A stretch of 38,269 bases of DNA from Pseudomonadota bacterium (GTDB taxonomy: Bacteria > SZUA-182 > DTGQ01). Position 1 is the first letter of the stretch. Each line of letters starts with the position of its first letter. The notes beneath the pieces are model-generated. The model saw only the letters and a list, made by a program, of their open reading frames with translations, had not been told where the DNA came from and searched no databases. The translations under genes and the position numbers were made by a program. Positions 16,098-24,835 of this stretch are shown here, piece by piece. The DNA is taken from positions 1 to 38,269 of the forward strand of contig DAOURK010000030.1 in the NCBI GenBank assembly GCA_030625085.1. The letters run 5' to 3'.

Positions 16098-17584
16098 CGT
16101 TGGATCTCCACCTGCAGTTGGTCAAGGGTTAGTGGTATATTCCCCACCCGCCCTAATTGGCAGGCAGCCGCCAGTGATCCTAAATAGCTGCTTTGCCATA
16201 TATCTGCCCCGGCTGCCAGTGCTATTGAAGCGCAGGCAAGCAAAGAATCACCCGCACCAGATACATCTTTCGGGGCGGTATTCATTGCAGGCAAGCGATC
16301 TGTAAGCCATTCATGTGAAGAAGAGGTAGGTGCATGGATTAAAATGCCCTCCGAATTAAGGGTGAGCAAAATATTTTTCACTTTTGCTTTATTGCGTAAT
16401 GCTTCCGCCAAAACAACCAGGCCGGAGTTAAAATCTTTTACCGCTAGTCTTGCCTCTCTTTCTGTAGGTGTAAGTAAAGCCATACCTTTAAAACGAGAGA
16501 CATCGCCAATCTGAGATGAAGACTGACTGTCCGCAACCATCATTATCCCATTGTCATTACAAATGGTAACAATTTCATCAACCAATGGCTGAGGAAGGCA
16601 TCCATAGTTAAAATCTGAAAATATAACTAGCTGTATGTCATCCAAAATATCAGTCAAATCTTTAAGGATATTTTTCTTAATGCCCCCGTTTACTGCATGC
16701 TGATAGTAATGATTAACCCTTAAAAGTGTCTTGCCGTTAGCACGAAAGCGCTGCTTGCGAATGGTTGATCGACTTTCATCTTCATACAGATATGCTGCGA
16801 CGCCATATTCTTTCAACTTTTCTCTGACATAATTCGCCGTTTCATCTTGCCCTACAATAGAAAAGAAACTAACATTTGCGCCCAACCCCTTCGCATGTGC
16901 GGCAACAATTCCCGCTGCGCCGACAAACTGTTCATTCAGTATCGGTGTTACCACAATTGTAGGATCTTCCTGTGACATCCCGACTGGATCGCAGGTAATG
17001 TATTCGTCTACAATAATATCCCCAATAACCAGTACATTAAGTTTTTTTATCTCCCGGGTGACCAATAATAAGTCAGCTAAAGTGAAACCATGGCGTTTCG
17101 GAAAATCCATTGGTTTAACAATAGTGGAAAAATTTAATCGTTTAAACTCATCACGTAAAAGATCAATTGAGGAAAAAGTAATATCTCCGGAACTGAATAT
17201 TAACTTCCCGCCATAAAACTTTACTGCCTCCAGTTCCGGATTAAATTGGTTTTCATGCTCTTTCCCTTTGATGACAATAGCAGGCTGAAGACGTTCGATG
17301 AATTTTTCCGCTGGCTCCCTCAAGATAAAGGGATAATCCACCCAACTAACCGAACTTACTCCCTCCAGACGCAAGGATTCCGCCAACAACGCGCCCTTTG
17401 ATGTTTCATCATAAACCCCTACGACTAAAAAATCCCCGCGCTCTGCAGCAAAACGTAACAATCGTAAATGCCCGGGATGGACAATATTGAAATTTCCTGA
17501 AACAAACACAATCTTGTTACGTTTGGCTGCTCTTTCCTTGATGGTTAAAAGAGCATTAATTGAATCGGAATGTAATTCACTCAT
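16094..17584 (-). CDS. hldE: Bifunctional heptose nucleotidyltransferase/kinase with reversed domain order
   Basis: A 496-residue protein combining both HldE activities in the opposite order to the E. coli enzyme. Residues about 25-150 are the cytidylyltransferase-like domain (GNFNIVHPGHLRLLRFAAER with the HxGH nucleotide site, and VIKGKEHEN). Residues about 170-496 are the PfkB kinase: VLVIGDIIVDEYI and GAAGIVAAHAKGLGA early, then LLTPTEREARL and the catalytic anion-hole motif DVSGAGDSLLA. E. coli HldE has kinase first. The kinase should phosphorylate heptose 7-phosphate at C1 and the other domain add a nucleotide. The phosphatase GmhB is not recognisable here. The gene is coupled to the HddC-like gene by a 4-bp overlap, so two different heptose-activating transferases may be made. 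Confidence 0.9.
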   Translation of the reverse strand: MSELHSDSINALLTIKERAAKRNKIVFVSGNFNIVHPGHLRLLRFAAERGDFLVVGVYDETSKGALLAESLRLEGVSSVSWVDYPFILREPAEKFIERLQPAIVIKGKEHENQFNPELEAVKFYGGKLIFSSGDITFSSIDLLRDEFKRLNFSTIVKPMDFPKRHGFTLADLLLVTREIKKLNVLVIGDIIVDEYITCDPVGMSQEDPTIVVTPILNEQFVGAAGIVAAHAKGLGANVSFFSIVGQDETANYVREKLKEYGVAAYLYEDESRSTIRKQRFRANGKTLLRVNHYYQHAVNGGIKKNILKDLTDILDDIQLVIFSDFNYGCLPQPLVDEIVTICNDNGIMMVADSQSSSQIGDVSRFKGMALLTPTEREARLAVKDFNSGLVVLAEALRNKAKVKNILLTLNSEGILIHAPTSSSHEWLTDRLPAMNTAPKDVSGAGDSLLACASIALAAGADIWQSSYLGSLAAACQLGRVGNIPLTLDQLQVEIQR

Positions 17585-17651
17585 CGAACAGAGGGTAACC
17601 CCATATGCTTTTAATGGATTATTAATAAATCTCTAAACTTTTCAAAGCAAG

Positions 17652-17964
17652 TCATAAACTTGTATCAATTTCAATTAAAGCCCTGATAATCTTTCGTTGT
17701 TCCAGATCATCCAAGGCCTGATTGATCTGCACCAGTGGGTAACGTTTACTTAATAATTTTTCCAGTGGAAGTTTTCCCTCCCGGTAAAGATCCGCAAAGC
17801 GGGGAATATCTTTATCCGGATCACAGCCTCCACCCCAACTGCCACAAATTTGCTTGCCGCAAATAAGATCGTGAGGATCAAGCTTTATTTTTTCTCCAGC
17901 CTTTCACAAGGATCGCATGGGAAGTTTCATAATCGATCCGCTTTCCTATAACAATCTTAAATTC
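17652..17964 (-). pseudogene. Remnant of a zinc-type alcohol dehydrogenase
   Basis: The 3' portion reads through about 80 codons as a medium-chain dehydrogenase C-terminus: DPHDLICGKQICGSWGGG, then DPDKDIPRFADLYREGKLPL, LLSKRYPLVQINQALDDLE and RALIEID, ending at a TGA at 17652. Upstream, in another frame and separated by stops, KIVIGKRIDYETSHAILVKG continues the same fold. So there is at least one frameshift and an internal deletion, and no N-terminal domain. It follows a methyltransferase gene exactly as the intact dehydrogenase at 28160-29224 follows the paralogous methyltransferase. It is a decayed second copy of a methyltransferase-dehydrogenase pair. Confidence 0.75.
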
Positions 17965-17966
17965 AG

Positions 17967-18689
17967 CTAATGGGCAATGAACCACCAATAATCCCCTTTA
18001 TATCCGACTTCTTTAAAAAGTTTTTTCCAATCATCAACATGCATATAGGTTAAAGCAGTTATGTTCCATTTTAACATACGCTCACGTTCTTCATCATTGC
18101 GCCAGGCATGTACTGAAATAAAAGAATGTTTTTTCTTTACTCGTTCAATTTCACGCAAAGCTTGCTTACATTCTTCCAAAGGAAGATAATCAACAGTATT
18201 AATCGAAATTACCAATTCAAAAAATCTGTCTGGATAAGGTAGAATTTTAGCATTTCCCACTGTGATAAAAGGCTTTATTTCCTCCATCGCTTGCTCATAT
18301 GCATATTGCGAAATATCAATCCCAGCAACGTTGATATTGGGTATTAATTTTTTAAAATCATATAACATAAATCCTTTCGCACAGCCAATATCTAATACTG
18401 CCGTATCTTCTTTAAGTTTATAATAACCTCCAAAACGTCTAACTGTGTCAGTCCAGAAACGTGAATCATAATAATAGCCGCCGTACCCATACAAACGGTC
18501 CCCATCAAAATATTCTTTTCCAAATTGTCGCGCTCTTTCCAATAATTTATATTCTATTAAAATATCAGCATTATCTCTTTGTTCACGATCAAGCGAAATC
18601 CACCCCACCCCCGCTAATTTTCGTTTTCCCCGTTCCTCAAGCGGCCTTTTCGAAGAAGGGTACAAATCAAGTAAATTTATTTCTGCCAT
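17967..18689 (-). CDS. SAM-dependent methyltransferase, paralog of the gene at 29254-29916
   Basis: A 240-residue class I methyltransferase. Motif I is AVLDIGCAKGFMLYDF, followed by VAGIDISQYAYEQAMEEIKP, ILPYPDRFFELVISINTVDY and REIERVKKKHSFISVHAWRN. The same landmarks recur in the same order in the protein at 29254-29916, including the pre-domain GDR-GYGG-YD signature, so the two are clear paralogs. The N-terminus here is about 25 residues longer. Substrate is unknown; a nucleotide sugar or a carboxylate of a sugar acid is plausible. It is the last intact gene of the aldolase operon (spacing 14 bp from the TPP enzyme), followed by the dehydrogenase remnant. Confidence 0.85.
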   Translation of the reverse strand: MAEINLLDLYPSSKRPLEERGKRKLAGVGWISLDREQRDNADILIEYKLLERARQFGKEYFDGDRLYGYGGYYYDSRFWTDTVRRFGGYYKLKEDTAVLDIGCAKGFMLYDFKKLIPNINVAGIDISQYAYEQAMEEIKPFITVGNAKILPYPDRFFELVISINTVDYLPLEECKQALREIERVKKKHSFISVHAWRNDEERERMLKWNITALTYMHVDDWKKLFKEVGYKGDYWWFIAH

Positions 18690-18703
18690 ATAAATTATTC
18701 CTT

Positions 18704-20515
18704 TTATTTAGATTCAGATAATGGCTCCACTACCATATTTTCTATAAACTCTTCGCGGGTTAAATAAGGATATAAATCCTCCAAGGGCCTGGCAGAAGAG
18801 GTCGTCCCATCAGCATTCTCTTTAAATCCCAAACACGGAATAACTTCCTGTTTTCCGGATATCATAATTTCACACAAAACCGGCCCATTTGCTGCCAAAA
18901 CATTAGGGAGCACTTCCATTAATTTATCATGATTTTGAACCCTAAAAGTATCTATACCATATGCTCCCGCTACTTTTAAGAAATCAGGCAAACTTAAACC
19001 GCCAGTCTCATTTGCCCCTGCATAACGACTATTGAGAAAACCATCTTGAGTATGTCGAATGGCGAGGTAACCACCGTTGTTAAAAACAAAAATTTTTATA
19101 GGAGCATGGTGATGAACAATCGTTTGCAACTCTTGAATATTTAATTGCATACTGCCATCGCCACAAAGACAAATAGTGCGTTTCTTCCCACTACCAAAAT
19201 ACACTCCTATGCTCTCCGGTAGCCCCGTTCCCATAGCGCAAATCCCTGTAGAAAGAATTAACCTCTGGCCTAATTTTATTTTGAATGCCTGAAAAGAGAT
19301 GTAGACAACAGTCCCTCCACCATCAACTACAACGTTATCTTCAGTGTTCAAAGAATTGGAAAGTAAATCAAGAAAATAATAAGGATTCACAAATTTTTTT
19401 TGATTTTTGCATTCGCTAGGAAGGCCATTATATATCTTATATTTTTTACATTTTTCTTTCCAAAGACTAATGTCTATTGAAGCATACTCAACTGTATACT
19501 TCAGTAACTTTTTTAAAAAAATCCCAGCATCACACGAAACAGCTAAGTCTACACGTACTGTAGGGTTGTCTAATTCGGCTTTATCTATATCAACCACGAT
19601 CCTTTTTGCATCCCTGGCAAAAGTATCGTATCTGGTCCCCGTGAGTTGGACGCTTAAATGTGAACCAATTGCAAGAATAAGATCCGCATTCTGCATCGCA
19701 AAATTGGCGCCACGCTGACCTGCTAAACCTGGCCTACCAACATAATGGATATTGTCGGCAGCACAGAAATCACTTGCGCCCCAACTAGAAAGAAAAGGAA
19801 TACTAAATTTTTCAATCAGTGCTCTAAAAACATCCTCCGCCTGTGCTAACCTTATTCCAAATCCTGCGAGAATAATAGGCCGTTTAGCCTTCCTTAATAA
19901 TTCATAACTCTGCTTTACCCAGCATTCAATTTGTATCCCTGAAGAAAACTGTTTTACTAATTCAGAGCTATCAAACTCAGGCAAATTATCAGGATTTATC
20001 TGAGCCCACTGAAAATTCAAAGGAATATCTATCCAAACCGGCCCTGGTCTATCGGCCTTTGCAAGATAAGCCGCTTTTTGAAGATGGTACTTAATCATTT
20101 GAGGGTCATCAATCATAACAGCATATTTAGTAATGGGCTTAACCAAAGGAATAATTTCTAAATGCTGAGTTCCTATTTGCCGGATAGGCTTTCCCCGTGC
20201 AGTATGTTCCAACCTAGTTTGGCCAGAAATATAAATACAAGGTACAGAATCTAACCAGGCAGCTGCAACCCCGGTAATAGCATTCGTCACCCCAGGACCA
20301 GTGGTAAAAAAAGCTGCTCCTAAACCCTGGGTAATTTTAGCATAAGCCTCTGCAGCTAATGCTGCCGCTTGTTCATGGTGGTTAAAAATTGGTTTGATGC
20401 CCGGCAGACGATCGACAGAATCAAATAAATGTACCGCTGCTCCTCCAGTTAAGCCAAATACATGCTGGATTCCTTGGCTTAATAAAAACTCCGCCACAAA
20501 ATCAGTTAACTTCAT
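18704..20515 (-). CDS. Acetolactate-synthase-like thiamine pyrophosphate enzyme
   Basis: A 603-residue ThDP-dependent enzyme with the three-domain pyruvate-oxidase/acetolactate-synthase layout. The N-terminal domain has the cofactor-activating glutamate in FNHHEQAAALAAEAYAK (about E48) and GPGVTNAITGVAAAW. The central domain follows. The C-terminal domain has the ThDP/Mg motif GDGSMQLNIQELQTI ending in NNGGY. It probably decarboxylates pyruvate or another 2-oxo acid and transfers the resulting acyl unit. In sugar loci such enzymes (YerE in yersiniose synthesis) attach a two-carbon acetyl branch to a keto-sugar. A separate IlvH regulatory subunit is absent, which argues against ordinary isoleucine/valine synthesis. 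Its neighbours include a C-methyltransferase and two pyruvate-type aldolases. Confidence 0.9.
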   Translation of the reverse strand: MKLTDFVAEFLLSQGIQHVFGLTGGAAVHLFDSVDRLPGIKPIFNHHEQAAALAAEAYAKITQGLGAAFFTTGPGVTNAITGVAAAWLDSVPCIYISGQTRLEHTARGKPIRQIGTQHLEIIPLVKPITKYAVMIDDPQMIKYHLQKAAYLAKADRPGPVWIDIPLNFQWAQINPDNLPEFDSSELVKQFSSGIQIECWVKQSYELLRKAKRPIILAGFGIRLAQAEDVFRALIEKFSIPFLSSWGASDFCAADNIHYVGRPGLAGQRGANFAMQNADLILAIGSHLSVQLTGTRYDTFARDAKRIVVDIDKAELDNPTVRVDLAVSCDAGIFLKKLLKYTVEYASIDISLWKEKCKKYKIYNGLPSECKNQKKFVNPYYFLDLLSNSLNTEDNVVVDGGGTVVYISFQAFKIKLGQRLILSTGICAMGTGLPESIGVYFGSGKKRTICLCGDGSMQLNIQELQTIVHHHAPIKIFVFNNGGYLAIRHTQDGFLNSRYAGANETGGLSLPDFLKVAGAYGIDTFRVQNHDKLMEVLPNVLAANGPVLCEIMISGKQEVIPCLGFKENADGTTSSARPLEDLYPYLTREEFIENMVVEPLSESK

Positions 20516-20565
20516 AAAACCAGCTCCCCCAAATTAACTACAAAACCCCTTTCATGCACCTTGCC

Positions 20566-21795
20566 CTAGATAGTATTTAAAGGAAGTATCACTTGCTTAG
20601 GATTCATTTTAAATAATTTTGGCAACATACGGCGCACATTATTCATAGTTGAAATTGCAGTTATCAAAACTATAGACTTATTAATATCCTTAATTTTTTC
20701 ACAAGTTCTAATATTAACTGGAAGATTAATGTAAAATAACCCTTCCTTATTTTTATCATCATCAATTACACATTCTAAACAAGAGAGTTCATTTCCAAGA
20801 TGGTAACAGAGTACAGGCAACATCAATGCAGCGCCATATCCATAAATTTTCTCTCCCTTTAATAAACGCAAACTCTTATTAGTACACTCAATATTGCTCT
20901 TAAAAACCGCATACTTTTGAAGAATATCTGCCTCAGAAATATTTAGCACTTCTTTTCTGTACCTGGAATTACCTTTTCCTTTTTTAAAGGCAATCAAAAT
21001 AGCACCCCAATGATTCACATTTATACGATAATCAAGTAACTCACAATCGATTTCATCTAATAAATAAATAATCGACTTAAGAGAAAAATAGTTTAAATGT
21101 TGATGATAAATCTGGTCAAAGCGGCAACCTCCCAATAAGGATTCTAAGAAGGGAAATTGAAAAAAATACATTGTGCCTTTATGCCCAAAATTCACTATTT
21201 TTTCCATAAATTTTTTCGGATTACTGACATGTTCTAAAGTGTCCTTGGAAATTACTAAATCCACTTCACCATCTAAAGAAATGTTTTCAAAAAAATCACC
21301 TATAGCAGTAAGATTATCTTCTGAGAACTCTTTTTCTTTACCCTTTAAAATTGGATCTATACCAATAAGTTTGTCTCCCTTGCCTTTTAATTGCTTAAGT
21401 AAATACATGTCGTTACAACCTAATTCTACTATTTGCCCAAAGCTTCTATCCTTAACCACATCATTTAAGAAATCCACAAAGAAATCCGCAGATTCTCTAC
21501 CGGTTGCGCTCTCAGAGGACCTGAAATGATAAAAAATAGAACTTCCATACTGAAGATCTACATCAATTACATTTTGTATCTGTCCATGACCACATTTTTT
21601 GCACAAATGGAACGTTTGATCAACAAAACCGACTTTTTCTTCTACTTTTTTTCCAATATAAATTTCGGTCATTGGAAAATCGGGCAACTCAATCACTGGG
21701 GTGCATAATTTTTTTCCGCAAACCATACACTCGGTGCGTTCTTTAAATAGGATATTCTTAAATTTGTTAATATCTATATGAACCTTCTTATCCAT
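20566..21795 (-). CDS. Sugar C-methyltransferase with zinc-ribbon N-terminus
   Basis: A 409-residue protein with the three-part architecture of C-methyltransferases acting on keto-sugar nucleotides (NovU/TylC3 type). The N-terminal zinc ribbon has CMVC near residue 24 and CKKC about 45 residues later, with PVIELPDFPMTE between. The SAM domain has IVELGCNDMYLLKQL and GIDPI, then LVISKDTLEHVSNPKKF. The C-terminal domain has IYGYGAALMLPVLCYHL and CVIDDDKNKEG, like the family's Methyltransf_14 region. It should add a methyl group to a ring carbon next to a ketone, giving a branched sugar. The start overlaps the upstream HpcH-type gene by 8 bp, so they are co-translated. The exact carbon is unknown. 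Confidence 0.9.
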   Translation of the reverse strand: MDKKVHIDINKFKNILFKERTECMVCGKKLCTPVIELPDFPMTEIYIGKKVEEKVGFVDQTFHLCKKCGHGQIQNVIDVDLQYGSSIFYHFRSSESATGRESADFFVDFLNDVVKDRSFGQIVELGCNDMYLLKQLKGKGDKLIGIDPILKGKEKEFSEDNLTAIGDFFENISLDGEVDLVISKDTLEHVSNPKKFMEKIVNFGHKGTMYFFQFPFLESLLGGCRFDQIYHQHLNYFSLKSIIYLLDEIDCELLDYRINVNHWGAILIAFKKGKGNSRYRKEVLNISEADILQKYAVFKSNIECTNKSLRLLKGEKIYGYGAALMLPVLCYHLGNELSCLECVIDDDKNKEGLFYINLPVNIRTCEKIKDINKSIVLITAISTMNNVRRMLPKLFKMNPKQVILPLNTI

Positions 21796-22564
21796 TTAAG
21801 CTCTTAAAACAAATATCAATCTGTCTATAAGCATCTCTTAATATATGGCAGTCTACAGAATAAGTGATATATCTGATTCCATAATCCACAAATTGCTTCA
21901 TTTTTTCCGGATCATTTACAATCGTCCCAGTATATTTGCCAACATTATTCACTTTCTCCACTACTTTCTTTAATAATTTAATAACCTTAGGATTATTCAC
22001 TTCTCCCGGAAGCCCCAAGGATTTAGAAATATCAAAGAGGCCGACAAAAACAACATCAATTTCTTTGATAACCAAAATTTCTTCGATATTTTCAATTGCC
22101 TCTTTTCCTTCCATATGAATAACTAATAAGGTGGAATCATTGGCTGTTTTTGTTAGGATCTGCGCATTCTCAAGAGAATAACATCCCGCACGATTAAAAG
22201 GAGAAAACCCCCTATTCCCAATTGGTGGATATTTCATAAAACGAATAGACATCTCAATTTGCTGTTTTGATGTAATATTGGGAATATGCAAACCATGGAC
22301 TCCAATATCTAAAGCCTTCAAAATATCAGATTCAACAACCCCTGAAACACGCAGGATAGGTGAAACGCCATGGAGCTCACAAGCTATGGCCATATTCTGT
22401 GCAGTTTCATAATTGATTGGGCCATGTTCAGAATCAATAATAATAAAATCCAGACCACTGCTTGCAATCACTTCTGCAACCACTGGAGAAGGGATAACTG
22501 CCCACGTCCCAAGTACTATTTTTCCAGCTTTTAATTTATTTTGCAGAAAATTTTCTCTTAGCAT
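21788..22564 (-). CDS. HpcH/HpaI-family pyruvate aldolase
   Basis: A 258-residue metal-dependent class II aldolase. Conserved features are LGTWAVIPSPVVAEVIASSG, IDSEHGPINYE with the catalytic histidine, the arginine of PILRVSG, the metal-binding Glu of HMEGKEAIENIEEI and the metal-binding Asp of VVFVGLFDISKSLG. The family reversibly joins pyruvate or a related 2-oxo acid to an aldehyde, giving 4-hydroxy-2-oxo acids; known members act on oxoheptanedioate, rhamnonate and sugar acids. It overlaps both neighbours by 7-8 bp, so it belongs in the same operon as the 4-hydroxy-2-oxovalerate aldolase. Two different pyruvate aldolases side by side in a glycan locus are unusual. Biosynthetic direction is inference. 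Confidence 0.92.
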   Translation of the reverse strand: MLRENFLQNKLKAGKIVLGTWAVIPSPVVAEVIASSGLDFIIIDSEHGPINYETAQNMAIACELHGVSPILRVSGVVESDILKALDIGVHGLHIPNITSKQQIEMSIRFMKYPPIGNRGFSPFNRAGCYSLENAQILTKTANDSTLLVIHMEGKEAIENIEEILVIKEIDVVFVGLFDISKSLGLPGEVNNPKVIKLLKKVVEKVNNVGKYTGTIVNDPEKMKQFVDYGIRYITYSVDCHILRDAYRQIDICFKSLNG

Positions 22565-23583
22565 TTTTTCTCCACTGCTATCCTCTTGTCCGCTAAATTC
22601 ACAGCCACCTCAACAATTAGGTCTTCTTGTCCGGCAACAGCCTTCCTTCGACCCAACTCAAAAAACACATCTCGCGAATCGATCCCATACTGTAGAGAAA
22701 TTCTTTCAACGTGCTTCGCAAAGCCTGAAAACACCCCTGCTAGCCCACTAACAATACTGATTGGCTTAATATTTGGAATAACTTTAATTAATTCCTTTTC
22801 CGCCACATCAGAAGCATCTAACATCTTATACAGATCTATTCCGGTTGTGTAACCCATTTTTTCTAAAACTGCAACAAGCACTTCAATTTGAGCATTTCCT
22901 GCCCCCGCACCAAATCCGCGTGCACAAGCATCTAAAATTGTTGCTCCAGCTTCTACTGCCAGGATAGAATTAGTAATTGCCATTCCTAAATTATTATGGC
23001 CATGAAAGCCAACCGGTATTTTTAACTCAGTAACCAAGAATGTAATCTTTTCTATTACGTCTTTAGGCAAGTATGCTCCGGCGGAATCCATTAATATGAT
23101 GCCGTTAGCTCCAAAAGATTGCATTTTCAAACTTTCTTCTAGGAGAATTTCCTTAGAAACCATATGGGTCATCATGAGATTACCATAAACCTCTTTTTCT
23201 CTTTCACTGACATATTCAATATGCCTTTGGGTTATATCTGCTTCAGTGCAATGAGAAGAAACACATACCACTTCCACCCCAGCATTAATAGCATTTTTTA
23301 AATTTTTCTTGATCGTACCAAAACCAGGCAAAATAAAAACTCCTAGCTTCGATTTTTTTAATTTCGCTCTAGCTGTTTCTATCATTTCCATATCATTGAT
23401 AAGGCTTTCTCCTACTTGTAAGGAAGAGGCCCCTAATCCGTTACCGTGCCCCACCACTACAATGGGTATTTCCGCCGTATCTGCCGCCGCTGCATAAACC
23501 GCTATTTGTTTATTATTCAATTCATGATGCACAGCGTGATTGCCGTCTCTCAAGGTAGAGTCAAAAATCAATATATTAGACAT
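22558..23583 (-). CDS. mhpE: 4-hydroxy-2-oxovalerate aldolase-like enzyme
   Basis: A 341-residue DmpG/MhpE-type aldolase, close to the usual 340-350. The N-terminal DSTLRDGNHAVHHELN carries the metal-binding Asp, active-site Arg12 and His16; GFHGHNNLGMAITNS carries the two metal-binding histidines. GAGAGNAQIEVLVAVL and a C-terminal helical communication domain follow. In aromatic catabolism this enzyme splits 4-hydroxy-2-oxovalerate into pyruvate and acetaldehyde and channels the aldehyde to its partner. The partner gene (acylating acetaldehyde dehydrogenase) is directly upstream with an 8-bp overlap. No other meta-cleavage genes are nearby; everything around is glycan biosynthesis. The pair may therefore run in reverse, or on a different aldehyde. 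Confidence 0.93.
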   Translation of the reverse strand: MSNILIFDSTLRDGNHAVHHELNNKQIAVYAAAADTAEIPIVVVGHGNGLGASSLQVGESLINDMEMIETARAKLKKSKLGVFILPGFGTIKKNLKNAINAGVEVVCVSSHCTEADITQRHIEYVSEREKEVYGNLMMTHMVSKEILLEESLKMQSFGANGIILMDSAGAYLPKDVIEKITFLVTELKIPVGFHGHNNLGMAITNSILAVEAGATILDACARGFGAGAGNAQIEVLVAVLEKMGYTTGIDLYKMLDASDVAEKELIKVIPNIKPISIVSGLAGVFSGFAKHVERISLQYGIDSRDVFFELGRRKAVAGQEDLIVEVAVNLADKRIAVEKKC

Positions 23584-24514
23584 ATTCTATTTCTTTGTTT
23601 GGGTTATCAGAAACGAGCATAAGATTCTTTGCATATTCCTCTGCCGTAACTATTGCCGCGCAATTAATAATATCCAGATTACCAGCATAACTGGGAAGAT
23701 AATCACCTAATCCCTTTACTCTTACCATTATTACAATCCGATTATTCTCATAAACCGGAGGAACAACAATTTCATATCCTGGCACATACAATCGTATCTT
23801 ATTTATTATTTCAGCAATTGCTTCTTTTACTTTCTCCATGTTAGGATTTTTTACCTTTGCTGAAACAGTTGTTTGCATATCAATACAAGGTTGCGCTGGA
23901 TTCAGAATCAAAATAACCTTCACCTTTTTACAACCGGAAAATAATTTGAGGCCTTCTTCGGTATTATCAATATATTCATCAATGTTAATACGTGTGCCAG
24001 GGCCAGCACTACGTGAAGAGATACTAGAAACCACTTCAATATACTCGATTTCTCTTTCTATTTGCGTAAGTGTATGAGCTAAAGGAATTGAAGCTTGCCC
24101 ACCACAACTAATCATATTTAGATTCCTGAATTCCTTAATATTATTGATATTATCTTTAAGGCTAATAGCAGGCACTACCATTTGCCCTATTTTAGAGGGA
24201 GTCATGTCAATAACCATTTTCCCTAACATATCTAATAGAGGCCAATGATAAACATGATCGCTGGCTGAGGTGGCATCAAAAATGAGATCACAATCCTCAG
24301 GGTTATTAAGGATCTCTTGAATACCCTGGGCTGAAACTTCTGCCCCTAGGCTCTTTGCCTTTTCCATACCAGGGGAATTTAACCTGCGACCGATAAAGTG
24401 GGTACAGGATAAAAGGGGAGAACGCTGTATCTTAACTAAAAGATCAGTCCCGATATTTCCGCTGCCTAATATAGCTACCTTTAATCTTTTAAAAATTTGT
24501 TTACTGCCTGTCAT
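23576..24514 (-). CDS. mhpF: Acylating acetaldehyde dehydrogenase
   Basis: A 312-residue NAD- and CoA-dependent dehydrogenase of the DmpF/MhpF family, of usual length. The N-terminal VAILGSGNIGTDLL binds NAD. The catalytic cysteine is C137 in NMISCGGQASIPLAH, and SSRSAGPGTRINIDEYIDNT is the long family signature. It interconverts acetaldehyde plus CoA with acetyl-CoA, working as a channelling complex with the aldolase encoded next. The gene begins the six-gene operon running to 17967, after an AT-rich gap that may hold its promoter. The start has AAGGATAAAGAG upstream. In this context it could supply an aldehyde (acetyl-CoA to acetaldehyde) for carbon-chain building rather than remove it. Confidence 0.93.
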   Translation of the reverse strand: MTGSKQIFKRLKVAILGSGNIGTDLLVKIQRSPLLSCTHFIGRRLNSPGMEKAKSLGAEVSAQGIQEILNNPEDCDLIFDATSASDHVYHWPLLDMLGKMVIDMTPSKIGQMVVPAISLKDNINNIKEFRNLNMISCGGQASIPLAHTLTQIEREIEYIEVVSSISSRSAGPGTRINIDEYIDNTEEGLKLFSGCKKVKVILILNPAQPCIDMQTTVSAKVKNPNMEKVKEAIAEIINKIRLYVPGYEIVVPPVYENNRIVIMVRVKGLGDYLPSYAGNLDIINCAAIVTAEEYAKNLMLVSDNPNKEIEYV

Positions 24515-24835
24515 TTAAATCTCTTTATCCTTATGTATTTTTAAGTCGAGTCCTCACTCCTTTTGTAATTCATTAGATTATCACAACTATATATTAATTT
24601 ATTGATAATTGTTATAATAGAGATTTGTTAACATACATAATTAATTATGCAAATATTGCGTGTAACTCATCTATAAAATTTTTTACCTGGATCAGCTAAT
24701 GCTAAAAAAGGCATAGAAGTATTCAGAAAATAATTACAATTCTGCAGTTACAGCCCAAATTATTCTATATAAAGTTAAAAAAGCAGAAGAATGGATATAT
24801 TTGGTGGGATGTCAATGATTGAGGGGAAAAAATTT
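24515..24835. other. AT-rich intergenic gap, possible promoter region
   Basis: This 321-bp gap separates two runs of tightly packed genes and has no supported gene. Near its left end, on the minus strand, a TTATCA hexamer is followed after about 17-18 bases by TGTGATAAT, a plausible extended -10 box upstream of the acetaldehyde dehydrogenase. This is a weak match in very AT-rich DNA. On the plus strand, 24717-24818 is open for 33 codons with a composition like a gene fragment, but I cannot match it to a family. No convincing terminator hairpin was found. Confidence 0.4.

Noticed and set aside
22558-24514. Aromatic meta-cleavage catabolic operon
   Set aside because: Only the last two enzymes are present and they overlap glycan genes; there is no ring-cleavage dioxygenase, hydrolase or hydratase.
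24601-24640. Plus-strand promoter TTGATA...TATAAT
   Set aside because: The two boxes are only about 5 bases apart, and no plus-strand gene follows.
24717-24818. Plus-strand gene fragment in the AT-rich gap
   Set aside because: The 33-codon open frame has a coding-like look, but I could not match it to any family and it has no start with a ribosome-binding site.
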